Shown here: piece after piece, positions 12,385-23,835 of the stretch
How positions within the stretch are numbered: position 1 is the first letter of the stretch
Layout: the number at the start of each line of letters is the position of its first letter
NCBI GenBank assembly: GCA_017311185.1
Contig: JAESUZ010005469.1
Span: forward strand, 1 to 64,000
Direction: 5' to 3'
Length of the DNA: 64,000 nt
DNA from: Proteles cristata cristata
Taxonomy: Eukaryota; Chordata; Mammalia; Carnivora; Hyaenidae
Notes under the pieces: generated by a model
Told to the model about the DNA's origin: nothing
Seen by the model: only the letters and a program-made list of their open reading frames with translations
Databases searched by the model: none
Made by a program: the position numbers and the translations under genes

Positions 12385-15300
12385 AGTACTCACTGTAAAT
12401 GCCAATGGACTAAATGCTCCAATGAAAAGACATAAGATAAGAGAATGGATAAGAAAACAAGATCTATCTACATGCTATTTACAAGAGACCCATTTTAGAC
12501 CTAAAGACACCTTCAGATCGAAAGCAAGGGGATGGGGAGTCATCTATCATGCTAACGGTCACCAAGAGAAAGCCGGAGTAGTCATACTTAATTCAGACAA
12601 TTTAAATTTTAAAATAAAGACTGTAACAAGAGATGAAGTATAGCATTATATTATAATTACAGGGTCTATCCATCAAGAAGATCTAACAATTATAAATATT
12701 TATGTCCCCGGTGCGGAGACCCCCAAATATAGAAATCAATTAATCACAAAAACAAAGAAACTCATTGTTAATAATACCATAGTAGTAGTGGACTTCAACA
12801 TCCCACTTACAGTAATGGACAGATCATTTAAGCAGAAAATCAACAAGGCAACAATGGCTTTTAATGATGAAGATGGACTTAAAATATATATTCAAACATT
12901 TCATCCTAAAGTAGCAGAATACACATTCTTCTTGAGTGCACATGGAACATTTTCCAGAACAGATCACATACTAGAACATAAATGAACACTCAACAAGTAC
13001 AAAAAGATTAAGATCATATCATGCATATTTTCAGACCACAACATTATGAAACTTGAAATCAACCAAGAGAAAAGAATTGGAAAGACAATGAATACATGGA
13101 GATTACAGAACATCCTACTAAATTATGAATGGGATAACAAAGCAATTAAAGAGGAAATTTAAAAGGACATGGAAGTCAATGAAAATGATATAACATGACA
13201 GCCTTAAACCTCTGAGATGCAGCAAAGGCAGCCATAAAAGGGAAGTATATAGCAATCCAGGCCTTCCTAAAGAAGCAAGAAAGATCTCAGATCTCACCTT
13301 AAAGAACTGGAAAAAGGAGAGCAAATAAAATCCCAAACAAGCAAAAGACAGGAAATAAGATTAGAGCAGAAATCAATGTTATCGGAAAACGAAACAGTAG
13401 AATAGATCAATGATACCAGGAGCTGGTATTTCAAAGTATTACCAAAATTGATAAACCCTAGCATGTTTTATCAAAAAAAAAAAAAAATAAAATAAAAAGG
13501 AAAGGACCCAAATAAATAAAATCAAGAATGAAAGAGAAGAGATTGCAATGAACACTGCAGAAATACAACCAATAAGAAGAGAATATTATGAGAAGTTATA
13601 TGCCAATAAATTGGGCAATCTGAAAGAAATGAACAAATTCCTAGAAACATATAAGCTACAAAAACTGAAACAGAAGAATATAGAAAATTTGAACAGGCTC
13701 ATAACCAGTAAAGATTTTGAATTAGTAATCAAAAATATCCCAAAGAGTCCAGGGCCAGATGGCTTTCCAGGGGAATTCTATAAAATATTTAAAGAAGAGT
13801 TAACAACTATTCTTTTGAAGATGTTCCAAAAAATAGAAATGGAAGGAAAACTTACAAACTCATTCTATGAGGCCAGCACTACCTTGATTCCAAAACCAGA
13901 CAAAACCCGCAAACATCTTTAACAAGATACTAGCCAACTGGACCCAACATAACATTAAAAGAATTATTCACCACGATCAAGTGGGATTTATACCTGGGAT
14001 TCAAGGATAATTCAATATCTGCAAATTAATCAATGTGATACATCACATTAACAAAAGAAAGAATAAGAACCACATGATCCTGTCAATAGACACAGATAAA
14101 GTGCTTGACAATATACAGCATCTATTCTTCATAAAAACCCTCAGGAATCTAGGGATAAAAGGATCATACCTCAAGATCATAAAATCCATAAACAAAGACC
14201 CACTGCTAATATCTTCTCAGGGCGGAAAAACAGAGTTTTCCCACTAACATCAGGAAAACAACAGGAATGTTCACTCTCGCCACTGTTATTCAACATAGTA
14301 TTATAAGTCCTTGCCTCAGCAATCAGACAACACAAAGAAATAAAAGCCATCCAAACTGGCAATGAGGAAGTTAAACTTTCACTCTTTCCAGATGACATGA
14401 TACTCTATATGGAATATTAAGCCAAAAGATTCCACAAAAAACTTCTAGAACCTACCATGAATTTAGCAAACTCGCAGGATATAAGATCAATGTGCAGAAA
14501 TTGGTCACAATCCTATACCCCAATAATGAAGCAGCAGAAAGAAATCAAGGAGTTGATCCCATCACAATTGTACCAAAACCCATAAAATACCTAGGAATAA
14601 ACCTAACCAAAGTGATGAAAAATATATACACTGAAAACTATAGAAAGTTCATGAAAGAATCTGAAGAAGACACACATAAAAAAGGGACAAATATTCCATG
14701 CTCATGGATTGGAAAACAAATCTTATTAAAATGTTGATACTACCCAAAGCAATCTACATATTCAAAGTAATCCCTATCAAAGTAACACCAGCACTGTTCA
14801 CAGAGCTAGAACAATCCTGTCATCAAGACAGTATGGTACTGGCACAAAAACAGATGCACAAATCAATGGAATAGAATAGAGAACCCAGAAATGGACCCAC
14901 AAACATATGGCCAGCTAATTTTTGACAAAGCAGGAAAGAATATCCAATGGAATAAACAGTCTCTTAAGCAAATGGTGTTGGGAAAAGTGGATAGCAACAT
15001 GCGGAAGAAAGAAGTTGGACCACTTTTTTACACCATACAGAAAAACAAACTCAAAATGGATGAAAGACCTAAATGTAAGACAGGAAGCCATCAAAATCCT
15101 AGAGGAGAAAGCAGGCAAAAACCTCTTTGACCTTGGCCGCAGAAACCTCTTATTCAACATGTCTCCAGAGGCAAGGAAAACAAAAGCAAAAATGAGCCAT
15201 TGGGACCTCATCAATATTAAAAGCTTCTGCACAGTGAAGGAAACAATCAGAAAAACTAAAAGGCAACCAACGGAATGGGAGAAAATATTTGCAAATGACA

Positions 15301-15680
15301 TATCAGATAAAGGGTTAGTATCTAAAATCTATAAAGAACTTATCAAACTCAACACCCAAAAAATAAATAATCCAGTGAAGAAATGGGCAAAAGACATGAA
15401 AAGACATTTTTCCAAAGAAGACGTCTGGATGGCTAACAGACACTTGAAAAAATGCTCAACATCACTCATCATCAGGGAAATACAAATCAAAACCACAATG
15501 AGATACCACCTCACATCTGTCAGAATGGCTAAAATTGACAACTTAGGCAATGACAGTGGAAAGAACACTTTTGCATTTCTGGTAGGGATGCAAACTGGTG
15601 CACCACTCTGGAAAACAGTATGGAGATTTATCAAAAAATTAAAAATAGAAGTACTCTATGACCCAACAATTGCACTATGA
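12385..15680 (+). pseudogene. L1 ORF2 remnant (endonuclease, RT, C-terminal)
   Basis: Endonuclease motifs survive in pieces: LQETH near 12476 and DFN near 12791. The RT block 'NIPKSPGPDGFPGEFYKIFK' lies near 13735. The RT catalytic motif normally FADD reads FPDD near 14385. The longest open piece, 252 codons at 14922-15680, is the cysteine-poor C-terminal region. Several stops and frameshifts; not functional. Confidence 0.88.
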
Positions 15681-16488
15681 GGTATGTATCCAAAGGAGAT
15701 AGGTTGGCTGTTTCGAAGGGGCACATGCACTCCAATGTTTTTAGCAGTGTTATCAACAATAGCCAAAGCGTGGAAAGAGCCCAAATGTCCATCAACAGTA
15801 TTACTCGGCAATCAAAAAGAATGAAATCTTGCCATGTGCAACAATGTAGATGGAACTAGAGTGTATTATGCTAAGTGAAATTGGTCAGAAAAAGACAAAT
15901 ATCATATGACTTTACTCATATGTAGAATTTAAGATACAAAACAGATGAGCATAAGGGAAGGGAAGCAAAAACAATATAAAAACAGGGAGGGGGACAAAAC
16001 ACAAGAGACTCTCAAATACAGAGAACAAACTGAGGGTTGCTGGAAGGGTTGTGGGTGGATGGATGGGGTAAAGGGGCCAGGGGTATTAAGGAGGACACAT
16101 GTTGGGATCAGCAATGGGTGTTATATGTAGAGGATGAATCACTGGATTCTACTCCTGAAATCATGACTGCACTATATGCTAACTAAGTTAGATATAAATT
16201 AAAAAGTAAATAAAAAATAAAAAATTTTAAAAAATTTTGTAAGAGCCGATTTTTAGAGGAATAAAGAATACAAATAATAGTGGGGTTATGAGGGAAGGGA
16301 AATAGCAAGTAGTACTGTTATTTTATTCTATAAACTTTCATTTTATAAAGATTCCATAAATTGAAAATATTTCATATATTTAAGTAAATTTCTACTGCTA
16401 TGCTATGTCAGTTCTTTTATTTATTTATTTTTAAATTTATGTTTATTTATTTTATTTATTTATTTATTTTTTAGAATATAGTCCCTGG

Positions 16489-16721
16489 AACAGCAGAAAC
16501 TTTTTTTAAAAAATATTTTTATTTATTTCTAGGGAAGAGAGAGAGACAGCATGAGCAGGGGAGGGTCAGAGCGAGAGGGAGACACAGACTCTGAAACAGG
16601 CTCCAGGCTCCGAGCTGGCAGTCAGCACAGAGCCCAATGCGGGGCTCCAACCCACAAACCGCAAGATCACGACCTAAGCGAAAGTCGGATGCTTAACCGA
16701 CTAAGCCACCCAGGCGCCCCT
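16489..16721 (-). mobile_element. SINEC, young subfamily, antisense
   Basis: Complete head at the right (CCCAGGCGCCCC at 16710-16720), tail at left (ATTTTTATTTATTTCTAG). Abuts a second, older SINE on its right; the duplication could not be resolved with confidence. Confidence 0.88.
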
Positions 16722-16722
16722 A

Positions 16723-16873
16723 GGTTTATGTATTTTAGAGAGAGAGAATAACAGAGTGCAAGCAGGGGGCGGGCAGAGAGAGAGACACACACTGAATCTG
16801 TAGCAGGCTCCAGGGTCTGAGCTGTCAGCACAAAGCCTGATGCAGGGCTCAAACACAGGAATTGTGCCTGACA
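16723..16873 (-). mobile_element. SINEC, older, truncated, antisense
   Basis: Body and tail (TTTATGTATTTTAGAGAGAG) present; the tRNA-like head beyond GGGCTCAAACAC is missing. Bordered by two TGTGCCTGACAG copies at 16864-16875 and 16881-16892. Confidence 0.8.
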
Positions 16874-16889
16874 GTTTATCTGTGCCTGA

Positions 16890-18225
16890 CAGATGCTTAC
16901 ACTTATTTCACCCATCCCTTCCACCCACCTCTCCTCTGGTAATCATCAGTTTGTTCTCCAAGTTAGGAATCCTGTTTTTTGGTCTCTTTTCCTCCCAGTT
17001 TATTTGTTTTGTTTTGTTTTGAGTTACACGAGTGAAATAATATGGTATTTATCTTTCTCGGACTTATTTCACTTAGTAATATACTCTCTAGGTCCATCCA
17101 TGTTGTTGCAAATGCAAGATCTCTTTGTTTTTTATGGCTGACTAATACTCCATTGTACATCTATATACCACATTTTCTTTATTAACTCATCCATTGAGGA
17201 GTTAATTTGGTTATATTTGGTTATTAATAATGCTACAATAAACATAGGGGTGTATATACCTATTCAAATTAGTTTTTATATTCTTTGGGTGAACACCCAG
17301 TAGTGCCATTCCTGGAAAATAAGGTATTTCTATTTTTAATTTTTTGAGGAACTTCTATACTGCCTTCCACAGTGGCTGCACCAGATTGCATTCCCACCAG
17401 TGGTGTGTGAGGGTTCCTTTTGTCCATATCCTCACCAACACTTACTGTTTTTTGTTTTTGACTTTAGCCATTTTGACAGGTGAGAGGTGATAATCACATT
17501 GTGGTTCTGATTTGCATTTCCCTGATGATGAGTGATACTGAGCATGTTTTTAAGTGACGGCCATCTGGATGTCTTCTTTGGAGAAACGTTTGTTCACGTC
17601 TTCTGCCCATTTTTTAATTGGGTTACTTGTTTTGTTGTGTGTTGAGTTGTATAAGTTCTTTATATATTTTGGATACTAACCCTTTCTCAGATATGTCATT
17701 TGTAAGTATCATCTCCCATTCAGTAGGTTGTCTTTTAGTTTTGTTGATGGTTTCCTTCGCTATGCTGAAGCTTTTATTTTGATGTAATTTCAACAGTTTA
17801 TTGAACAGTTTTACTTTTATTTTCCTTGAATCATGAGACATATTTAGAAAAATGTTTCTAGGGCCAATGTCAGAGAAACTACTGCCTATGCTCTCTTCTA
17901 GGATTTTTATGGTTTCAGGTCTTATATTTAGGTCTTCATTTTGAATTTATTTTTGTGTATGGTGTAGAGAAGTGGACCAGTTTCTTTCCTTTGCATGTAG
18001 CTATCCAGTTGTTCCAGCGCCATTTATTGAAGAGACCATCTTTCCCACTGCCTAGTCTTGCCTCCTTTGTTGAAGACTAATTGGCCGTAGGATCCCGGGT
18101 ATATTTCTGGGCGCTCTACTCTGTTCCATTGATTTACGTCTCTATTTATGTGCTAGTACCATACTGTTTTGATTACTACAGCTTTGTAGTATATAATATG
18201 CCAGGTTTTACTCACACATGCCTTC
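16890..18225 (-). mobile_element. LINE-1 3' end, antisense
   Basis: Antisense 3'UTR (GGTCCATCCATGTTGTTGCA at about 17090) and ORF2 C-terminus; a minus-strand remnant reads '[20 protein letters not shown]' around 17680-17760. 5'-truncated. Confidence 0.88.
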
Positions 18226-18370
18226 TGAAGGACAAAGTGGCACAAGTAACTTAATCTCATAAAAAATTGTTTAAAAAAAAAAGAAAAGAGAACAGTGCAG
18301 TTATAGGAGAAAAGAGAGAAAGTAAAGAGTTATTTTTCCACTGTAATCAAACTATTTTGGTGCTTATTTT

Positions 18371-18569
18371 TTTTTTTTTTATATTTTTTTATTTATTTCG
18401 TGAGCAGGGGAGGGTCAGAGAGAGAGGGAGACACAGACTCCGAAACAGGCTCCAGGCTCTGAGCTGGCAGTCAGCACAGAGCCTGACGCGGGGCCCGAAC
18501 CCACGAACCGCGAGATCATGACCTAAGCGAAAGTCGGACGCTCAACCAACTAAGCCACCCAGGCGCCCC
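18371..18569 (-). mobile_element. SINEC, young subfamily, antisense
   Basis: Near-consensus with intact CpGs ('CCCACGAACCGCGAGATCAT'). Duplication TTTTGGTGCTTATTTT at 18355-18370 and 18570-18585. Confidence 0.96.
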
Positions 18570-18623
18570 TTTTGGTGCTTATTTTTAAAGGCCAAAGAAC
18601 TATCATTAAAATCTCACATTTCT

Positions 18624-18830
18624 GGGGCACCTGGGTAGTTCAGGCAATTGGGTGTCCAATTCTTGATTTTGACTCAGGTCATGATCTCATGGTTTGTGAG
18701 TTCAAGCCCCACATCAGGCTCTGCACTGATAGCATGGAACTTGCTTGGGATTCTGTCTCCCTTCACCCCCCACCCCCCGCCCCACTTGCTTTCTAGCTCT
18801 TTCAAAATAAATACAAATATACTTTAAAAG
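18624..18830 (+). mobile_element. SINEC, old copy
   Basis: Head GGGGCACCTGGGTAGTTCAG; flanked by AAATCYCACATTTCT at 18609-18623 and 18831-18845. Middle carries an unusual C-rich tract (see findings). Confidence 0.93.
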
Positions 18831-18845
18831 AAATCCCACATTTCT

Positions 18846-19808
18846 AATGGAAATTTAATTTGATTAGGTAGTGATCATTACCTACTACATGCCAACTATT
18901 TTGCAAGACACCAGATAGATGCTATGATAGTGGAAATTGATAAAACATTGTCTTTGACTTTAAGAAACTCATAATCTCTCTACTGGCAATGGATTCCTTT
19001 CCCAGCTATAATACAAGGCAGACTAAAAGGCACCAAACAGAGGTGTAAATAACTCACAGTGGGACTGAAGCAGCAGAGCAATCACCAGATTCCTGGTCCT
19101 TAGTGCCTGGTATCTTTGAAACCAAAGCTGTTTCTCATCAGCTTTCTCAGAAGAGCAAAAAGAGGAACTCTGAACTCATGGGGCAAAACTACAGACCAGA
19201 GGCCTAAAAAATCCTTATAAAAACTTGCAAACAAACGACCTGTATCTGTCCCTCCCCCATCACCCTTGGTGGTTCTTTGTGCCACCAATTACTGAGCCTT
19301 TCTAGGGGTTCTTCAACTGTCAGATAATTTCTAGACAGCCCAGTCTTTGCAGACACTTTGGTTTGTCTTCCTTTTCCTCTGCTAAGTCACTTATTATCCC
19401 TCTATCCATTCTATGTCTGACAGGCTATGGACTGATGTTCAGGTGTCTTGGAGCATCAATAAACCTGGGGTAATTTTCTGGTTGTTCTTGCTGGATTTTC
19501 AAAAGAAGAGTAGAATAGGATTGGCTTAATTCTTTCATCTTAAACTCTGTCTTGATTACATGATTACTGCAATTTCATAACTGAATTCACATTAAGAGAA
19601 GACTATTAAAAATAGGATGGAAAATTTTAAACTCAAGCTACAAAACCAGATAGACAAAATTTGAACAATGTGGCAAGTAGGGTAGGAGAAGATGTTTTAT
19701 GGTTTTCAGAAAGCAGAAAGAAATCACAAAGTATCCCCAAATCACCTCAGGTAGGCCAACAGTCTGCTTGACTAAAGCACAAGTTAGTAAACAACAAAGA
19801 ATTCAAAC
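18846..19808. other. CNTLN: CNTLN intron, no recognised element
   Basis: Downstream (in gene sense) of exon E. I looked for the next centlein exon here and did not find it. Confidence 0.6.
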
Positions 19809-19994
19809 CTTCACAAAGACGGTGAACTCCTCCACTCTCTCATTGGCTAAGAGCAACTTTTTCTGTGCACCTTCTAGGGCCTGCTCACTTTTCAGTGCTA
19901 ATCCTTGAAGATGCTTGGATGCTGCTGTTTCAATTTCAGCCATTGCAGATTCGGTCTCACTTATTTTTGATACTAGGAGACCAAGCTTGATATC
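19809..19994 (-). CDS. CNTLN: CNTLN coding exon E (62 codons)
   Basis: Phase 0 exon encoding 'DIKLGLLVSKISETESAMAE' and ending ANERVEEFTVFVK. The acceptor is TCTTTTGTAG|GAT and the donor AAG|GTTTGA, the weakest donor of the five. Contains the alanine-rich helix AEIETAASKHLQGLALKSEQALEGAQKKLLLA. In human centlein the protein continues with ALAKELQ; that next exon was not found between here and base 1, so it should lie outside the window or have been missed in repeat-rich sequence. Confidence 0.95.
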
Positions 19995-20362
19995 CTACAA
20001 AAGACCGGTAATCATAGAATAAAAAATAATTCCTAAACATATTTGGAAGATTTAGTTGTACATGTCAGATAAAGAAATGATTTCATGATTCTTTTTATAT
20101 ATATATTTGTTTTTATTTGGGTTAAATTGAGGGTTGTTTTATTTTCAATGAAATATGGTGAGCATATCTTCGCATATATTTATCGTCAAAATTAGTTTGT
20201 TTTTAAAAATTGTAAATCATTAAAGACATGGAAGCTATTTTAGACCTAAAGACCTCATATGTAAAATGGAAATATTTAATTAGTTTAAAGTATAGGTGGA
20301 TCTAAAAAATTTACATCCACTTATGCCAGTCCTAATAGTATTCATTTAAAAGACATTATCAA

Positions 20363-20570
20363 GGGGCACCTGGGTGGCTCAGTCACTTAAGCATCAAACT
20401 TTGGCTCAGGTCATGATCTCATGGTTTGTGATTTTAAACCCCACTTCAGACTCTCTGCTGTCAGCAGGGAGCCCTCTTCAGATCCTCTCCCTCCCTCTCT
20501 CTCTGCCACTCCCTTGCTTGTACGCATCCCCTCTCTCTCTCAAAAATAAACATTAAAAAAATGAAAAAAA
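20363..20570 (+). mobile_element. SINEC, old subfamily, in CNTLN intron
   Basis: Head GGGGCACCTGGGTGGCTCAG, tail CTCAAAAATAAACATTAAAA. Possible imperfect duplication ACATYATYAA on both sides. Confidence 0.92.
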
Positions 20571-20760
20571 TACATCATTAAGACACAAAATCTGTTTCTC
20601 TAATATAGCACTACCTTTCATGTTAAACAAATTCTTAGTGTTTCATGTAGAGGTATAAACAGTTTGTGGTTATCTGACACAATTCAGTTGCTTATAGTAA
20701 GTTTTGGGCAGAAAAAAATGAGTTTTAAAAATGACAAAGATACAGTTATATTCCATTTCT

Positions 20761-20988
20761 TTTTTTAAAATTTCTTTTAATGTTTTATTTATTTCTGAGA
20801 GAGAGAGAGAGAGAGAGACAGCGTGAGCAGAGGAGGGTCAGAGAGAGGGGGAGACACAGAATCTGAAACAGGCTCCAGGCTCTGAGCTGTCAGCACAGAG
20901 CCCGACATGGGGCTCAAACCCACAAACCGTGAGATCATGACCTGAGCCTAAGTTGGACGCTTAACTGACTGAGACACCCAGGCACCCC
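20761..20988 (-). mobile_element. SINEC, antisense to + and sense to CNTLN
   Basis: Complete. 17-bp duplication AGTTATATTCCATTTCT at 20744-20760 and 20989-21005. Lies 26 bp (including duplication) past the donor of exon D. Confidence 0.96.
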
Positions 20989-21030
20989 AGTTATATTCCA
21001 TTTCTAAGCTAACATGTCTGAAAAGCATAC

Positions 21031-21168
21031 CTTTTTTTCTAATTCCTCTTTAGTTTTTTGATACATCTGTTCAAACTGTGACTTCTCTTTTACAGCAACA
21101 CTGAGTCTCTGCTTTAGTGAATCGATTGACACCTTCTTGTTAGAACACTCTTCAGTTAGTGTCTTCAC
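21031..21168 (-). CDS. CNTLN: CNTLN coding exon D (46 codons)
   Basis: Phase 0 at both ends. It encodes 'VKTLTEECSNKKVSIDSLKQ' and continues RLSVAVKEKSQFEQMYQKTKEELEKK. The acceptor is TTTTCATGTAG|GTG and the donor AAG|GTATGC. Coiled coil with leucines and hydrophobics at regular spacing. A complete SINE ends 26 bp beyond the donor, at 21005 including its target duplication. Confidence 0.96.
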
Positions 21169-22519
21169 CTACATGAAAAGCATATTTATTGGTAAAGCCA
21201 TTCTAGGAGTATGCTCTGTTTCACCACAAACAAAACAATTCATGAATAAGTCTAATTTCATTTTTTCTCATAAATGAGATAAAATTTAAATAATAAAAGC
21301 AAAAAAAATAAATGATATCAAATTCACATATAATAAGATTTGGAGAGCTCACTGTGAATGAAACCATAAAATCCTTAAATTAATAGCCAAATGAAAAATG
21401 CACCAAAAAAAAAACTGAATACAATACTAATTTTAACTATGTTCCCTTTAATCGCTAACCTAAGCCTCCTTAAGCAGGGGATGGTTGTCTTGGATTCTTA
21501 AATAAGGCAAGTCATGGATAACCTTCAGTTCTATCTCCAATACAACATGTACATTTTAGGATAAAATTAAATAAGCAATGTAACATATTTATTATACATT
21601 TGAAAGAAGAAATAGTTTTTCTTTTTTCATTTAATGCCACTAAAGATATAATTACTTATACACAGATTCTAAGGCTTTATATGAAATGATTATTAAAGTT
21701 TAAAAATAAGCAAAATTTAAATGATAACACCAAAGAAACTATAGGAAGTAACTATGATTTATGCAGAAGAGAACGAAAACCCACATGCATTTGATTTGCC
21801 CCTGTAAAATTTTCTTTCTTCAATCTGCTTGAGCTAACAGATACTTACACTTTTATCTCCAACAAGGAAGGTAAGGGAGATGCTCTCTCCGGAGTGGATA
21901 ACATTATGACAAAGCACAAGCTGCTTTAGGAGTTATGCAAATCGCACTTTTTAAAAAAAATATCTCTTAGTCAGCAAACTGCTGATTTCTGCTTTGGGGT
22001 CGGATATACAACTATGTTAAATACAACTCTCCTCCTAAGTATACTGACTTAAGTGTATAAAGGGTAAAAGTATACTTCTAAACAACTGTGGTAAGCACAC
22101 TCTTTAAAGAACTTCCGGTAGTTATTGGTTATTACCTTTTTCATTTAAAAATTTATGCTTGATTCTATCATAAGTGCTAGTAAATTAAATTAAGCAAATA
22201 AATAATTTATAAATTTTATAAATTCAGCTTTAAAATGTTGACGAAAAGGTAATTATATATCCAGAAACATTAAAAGTTTTAAAAATTAAACCTGATTATC
22301 TTATCATGGCATGTTTACAAATATAAAAAGAATGTGTGACTGTGCTGTGCATGAATTTTAAAGCAAATAATGTACTTTCGGATAAAATAATGTAATTATG
22401 TAACAGTACACACGTATTCTGTGAATATTTTCTAGACATTTATGAAGACTGAGTATTCAAGTGAAAAAGATAAGAGGAAAGTGATAGTTTATAGTGTCAG
22501 AGAACATAAAAATTGATAC

Positions 22520-22646
22520 CTTCTTTTCAAGATTTTCCAACATCTCATTAATACTCTCATTACTTTCCAAATTTACTTTCTGTCGAAATTTCAAGTCCTC
22601 TATCAAATGTCTTTTCATGGTTATATCCCTCTCCATTCGAGATATC
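22520..22646 (-). CDS. CNTLN: CNTLN coding exon C (127 bp)
   Basis: Begins with the single G that completes the lysine codon split from the previous exon, then encodes 'ISRMERDITMKRHLIEDLKF' and ends LENLEKK before AAG|GTATCA. This is the most recognisable centlein stretch. Compared with remembered human sequence (NKSFSEMLQNLDKK) it carries NESINEMLENLEKK. The 3' splice site is CTTTCAAG|G; 24 bases upstream sits a 65-bp L1 fragment whose target duplication includes part of the pyrimidine tract (see findings). Confidence 0.96.
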
Positions 22647-22670
22647 CTTGAAAGGGAAAAAAGACATTTT

Positions 22671-22735
22671 TTTTCCTGTCATAGTTTATTGTTAAGTTGG
22701 TTTCCATATAATACCCAGTGCTTATCCCAACAAGC
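22671..22735 (-). mobile_element. 65-bp LINE-1 3' end fragment beside CNTLN exon C
   Basis: Antisense-on-plus L1 tail (TAGTTTATTGTTAAGTTGGT) carrying AATAAA on the minus strand (22690-22685). Perfect 15-bp duplication GAAAAAAGACATTTT at 22656-22670 and 22736-22750 proves target-primed insertion. Inserted 24 bases from the exon's acceptor. Confidence 0.92.
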
Positions 22736-22773
22736 GAAAAAAGACATTTTATAAGAAAGGTAGAGAATATTTA

Positions 22774-22803
22774 TTTATTTTCTTTAATGTTTTTATTTAT
22801 TTC

Positions 22804-22839
<36 letters not shown>

Positions 22840-23008
22840 CGTGAGCAGGGGAGGGTCAGAGAGAGAGGGAGTCACAGACTGAAACAGGCTCCAGGCTCTG
22901 AGCTGGCAGTCAGCACAGAGCCCGACGCGGGGCCCGAACCCACGAACCGCGAGATCATGACCTAAGCCAAAGTCAGACGCTTAATCGACTAAGCCACCCA
23001 GGCGCCCC
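22774..23008 (-). mobile_element. SINEC, young subfamily
   Basis: Intact-CpG copy with (GA)n tract near its tail. Duplication AGAGAATATTTA at 22762-22773 and 23009-23020. Confidence 0.96.
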
Positions 23009-23228
23009 AGAGAATATTTAATTTTTAAATGCTAACTGATATTAATTGCAAATTAATAAGATAATTGCATGGGATGAAGTACTGATCTAGTCATACTTTG
23101 CATACTGGTAAAATCTATAATCGTGTTGTGACTGGTAATGACCGTACTATATATATGCACTAAGACATAAAAGATGGAAGACTGAGAAAGATTAACAAAC
23201 TTATGGAAAATTAATATTATTATATTTA

Positions 23229-23412
23229 GGGGCGCCCGGGTGGCTCAGTTGCTTCAGCATCTGACTCTTTATCTCAGCTTGAGTGTGATCTCATGGTTGT
23301 GATAATCAGCCCCGTGTTGGGCTCTGTGCTGGGAGCCTGCTTGGGATTCTCTCTCTCCTCTCCCTCTGCTACTCTCTCTCAAAATAAATAGATAAAAAAT
23401 AAAGTAAAACAA
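23229..23412 (+). mobile_element. SINEC, old copy
   Basis: Head GGGGCGCCCGGGTGGCTCAG, tail CTCAAAATAAATAGATAAAA. Slightly short in the middle. Confidence 0.9.
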
Positions 23413-23679
23413 TTATCTTTAAATTATATTTTTGCAGTGCTCAGAAAAATCAAACTGATATTTAGAGATCATTAAAAAGCATAGAACTGATAGAAAATAA
23501 TTCTGTATTTTAGTAAACAAATGTAAAATGTTATAATATTATACAAAAACACTAAGCTCAGGCATGGTATCTTCCAATTTAATATCATGTACAATTGAAC
23601 TGACATACCAGTTTAGCTTAAGTTGATGATGTATATGAAGTCATAGCTGCGGTAACAACTATTACTGCTCCTACTAAAT

Positions 23680-23835
23680 AATAATAGGTAATGTTTACTG
23701 AGTGCTCGCTAGGTGCCAGTCTCCATCATAAGTACTTTATAGTCTCTCTCTTAATCTTCACAAGAATTGTACGAGCTCGTACTATTAAACTGAGATACAG
23801 AGCTGGCAGGTAGAGAAACTAGGATTCAAAGACTA
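23680..23835 (-). mobile_element. MIR, antisense
   Basis: Text ACTGAGTGCTCGCTAGGTGC through GAAACTAGGATTCAAA follows the antisense MIR consensus (ancient tRNA-derived SINE), with typical divergence. Confidence 0.8.

Larger units (their letters stand above)
9693..16231 (+). mobile_element. near full-length degenerate LINE-1
   Basis: About 6.5 kb with 5'UTR (9693 to about 11365), broken ORF1 (11366 to about 12258), broken ORF2 (about 12385-15680) and 3'UTR with A-rich end. A 12-bp duplication AAATTTTGTAAG flanks it at 9681-9692 and 16232-16243, supporting one complete insertion. Many stops and frameshifts; immobile. Confidence 0.92.

Noticed and set aside
14922..15680. Longest open frame in the window (252 codons, +)
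   Set aside because: It is the C-terminal part of L1 ORF2 inside the degenerate L1 at 9693-16231, without a start in context.
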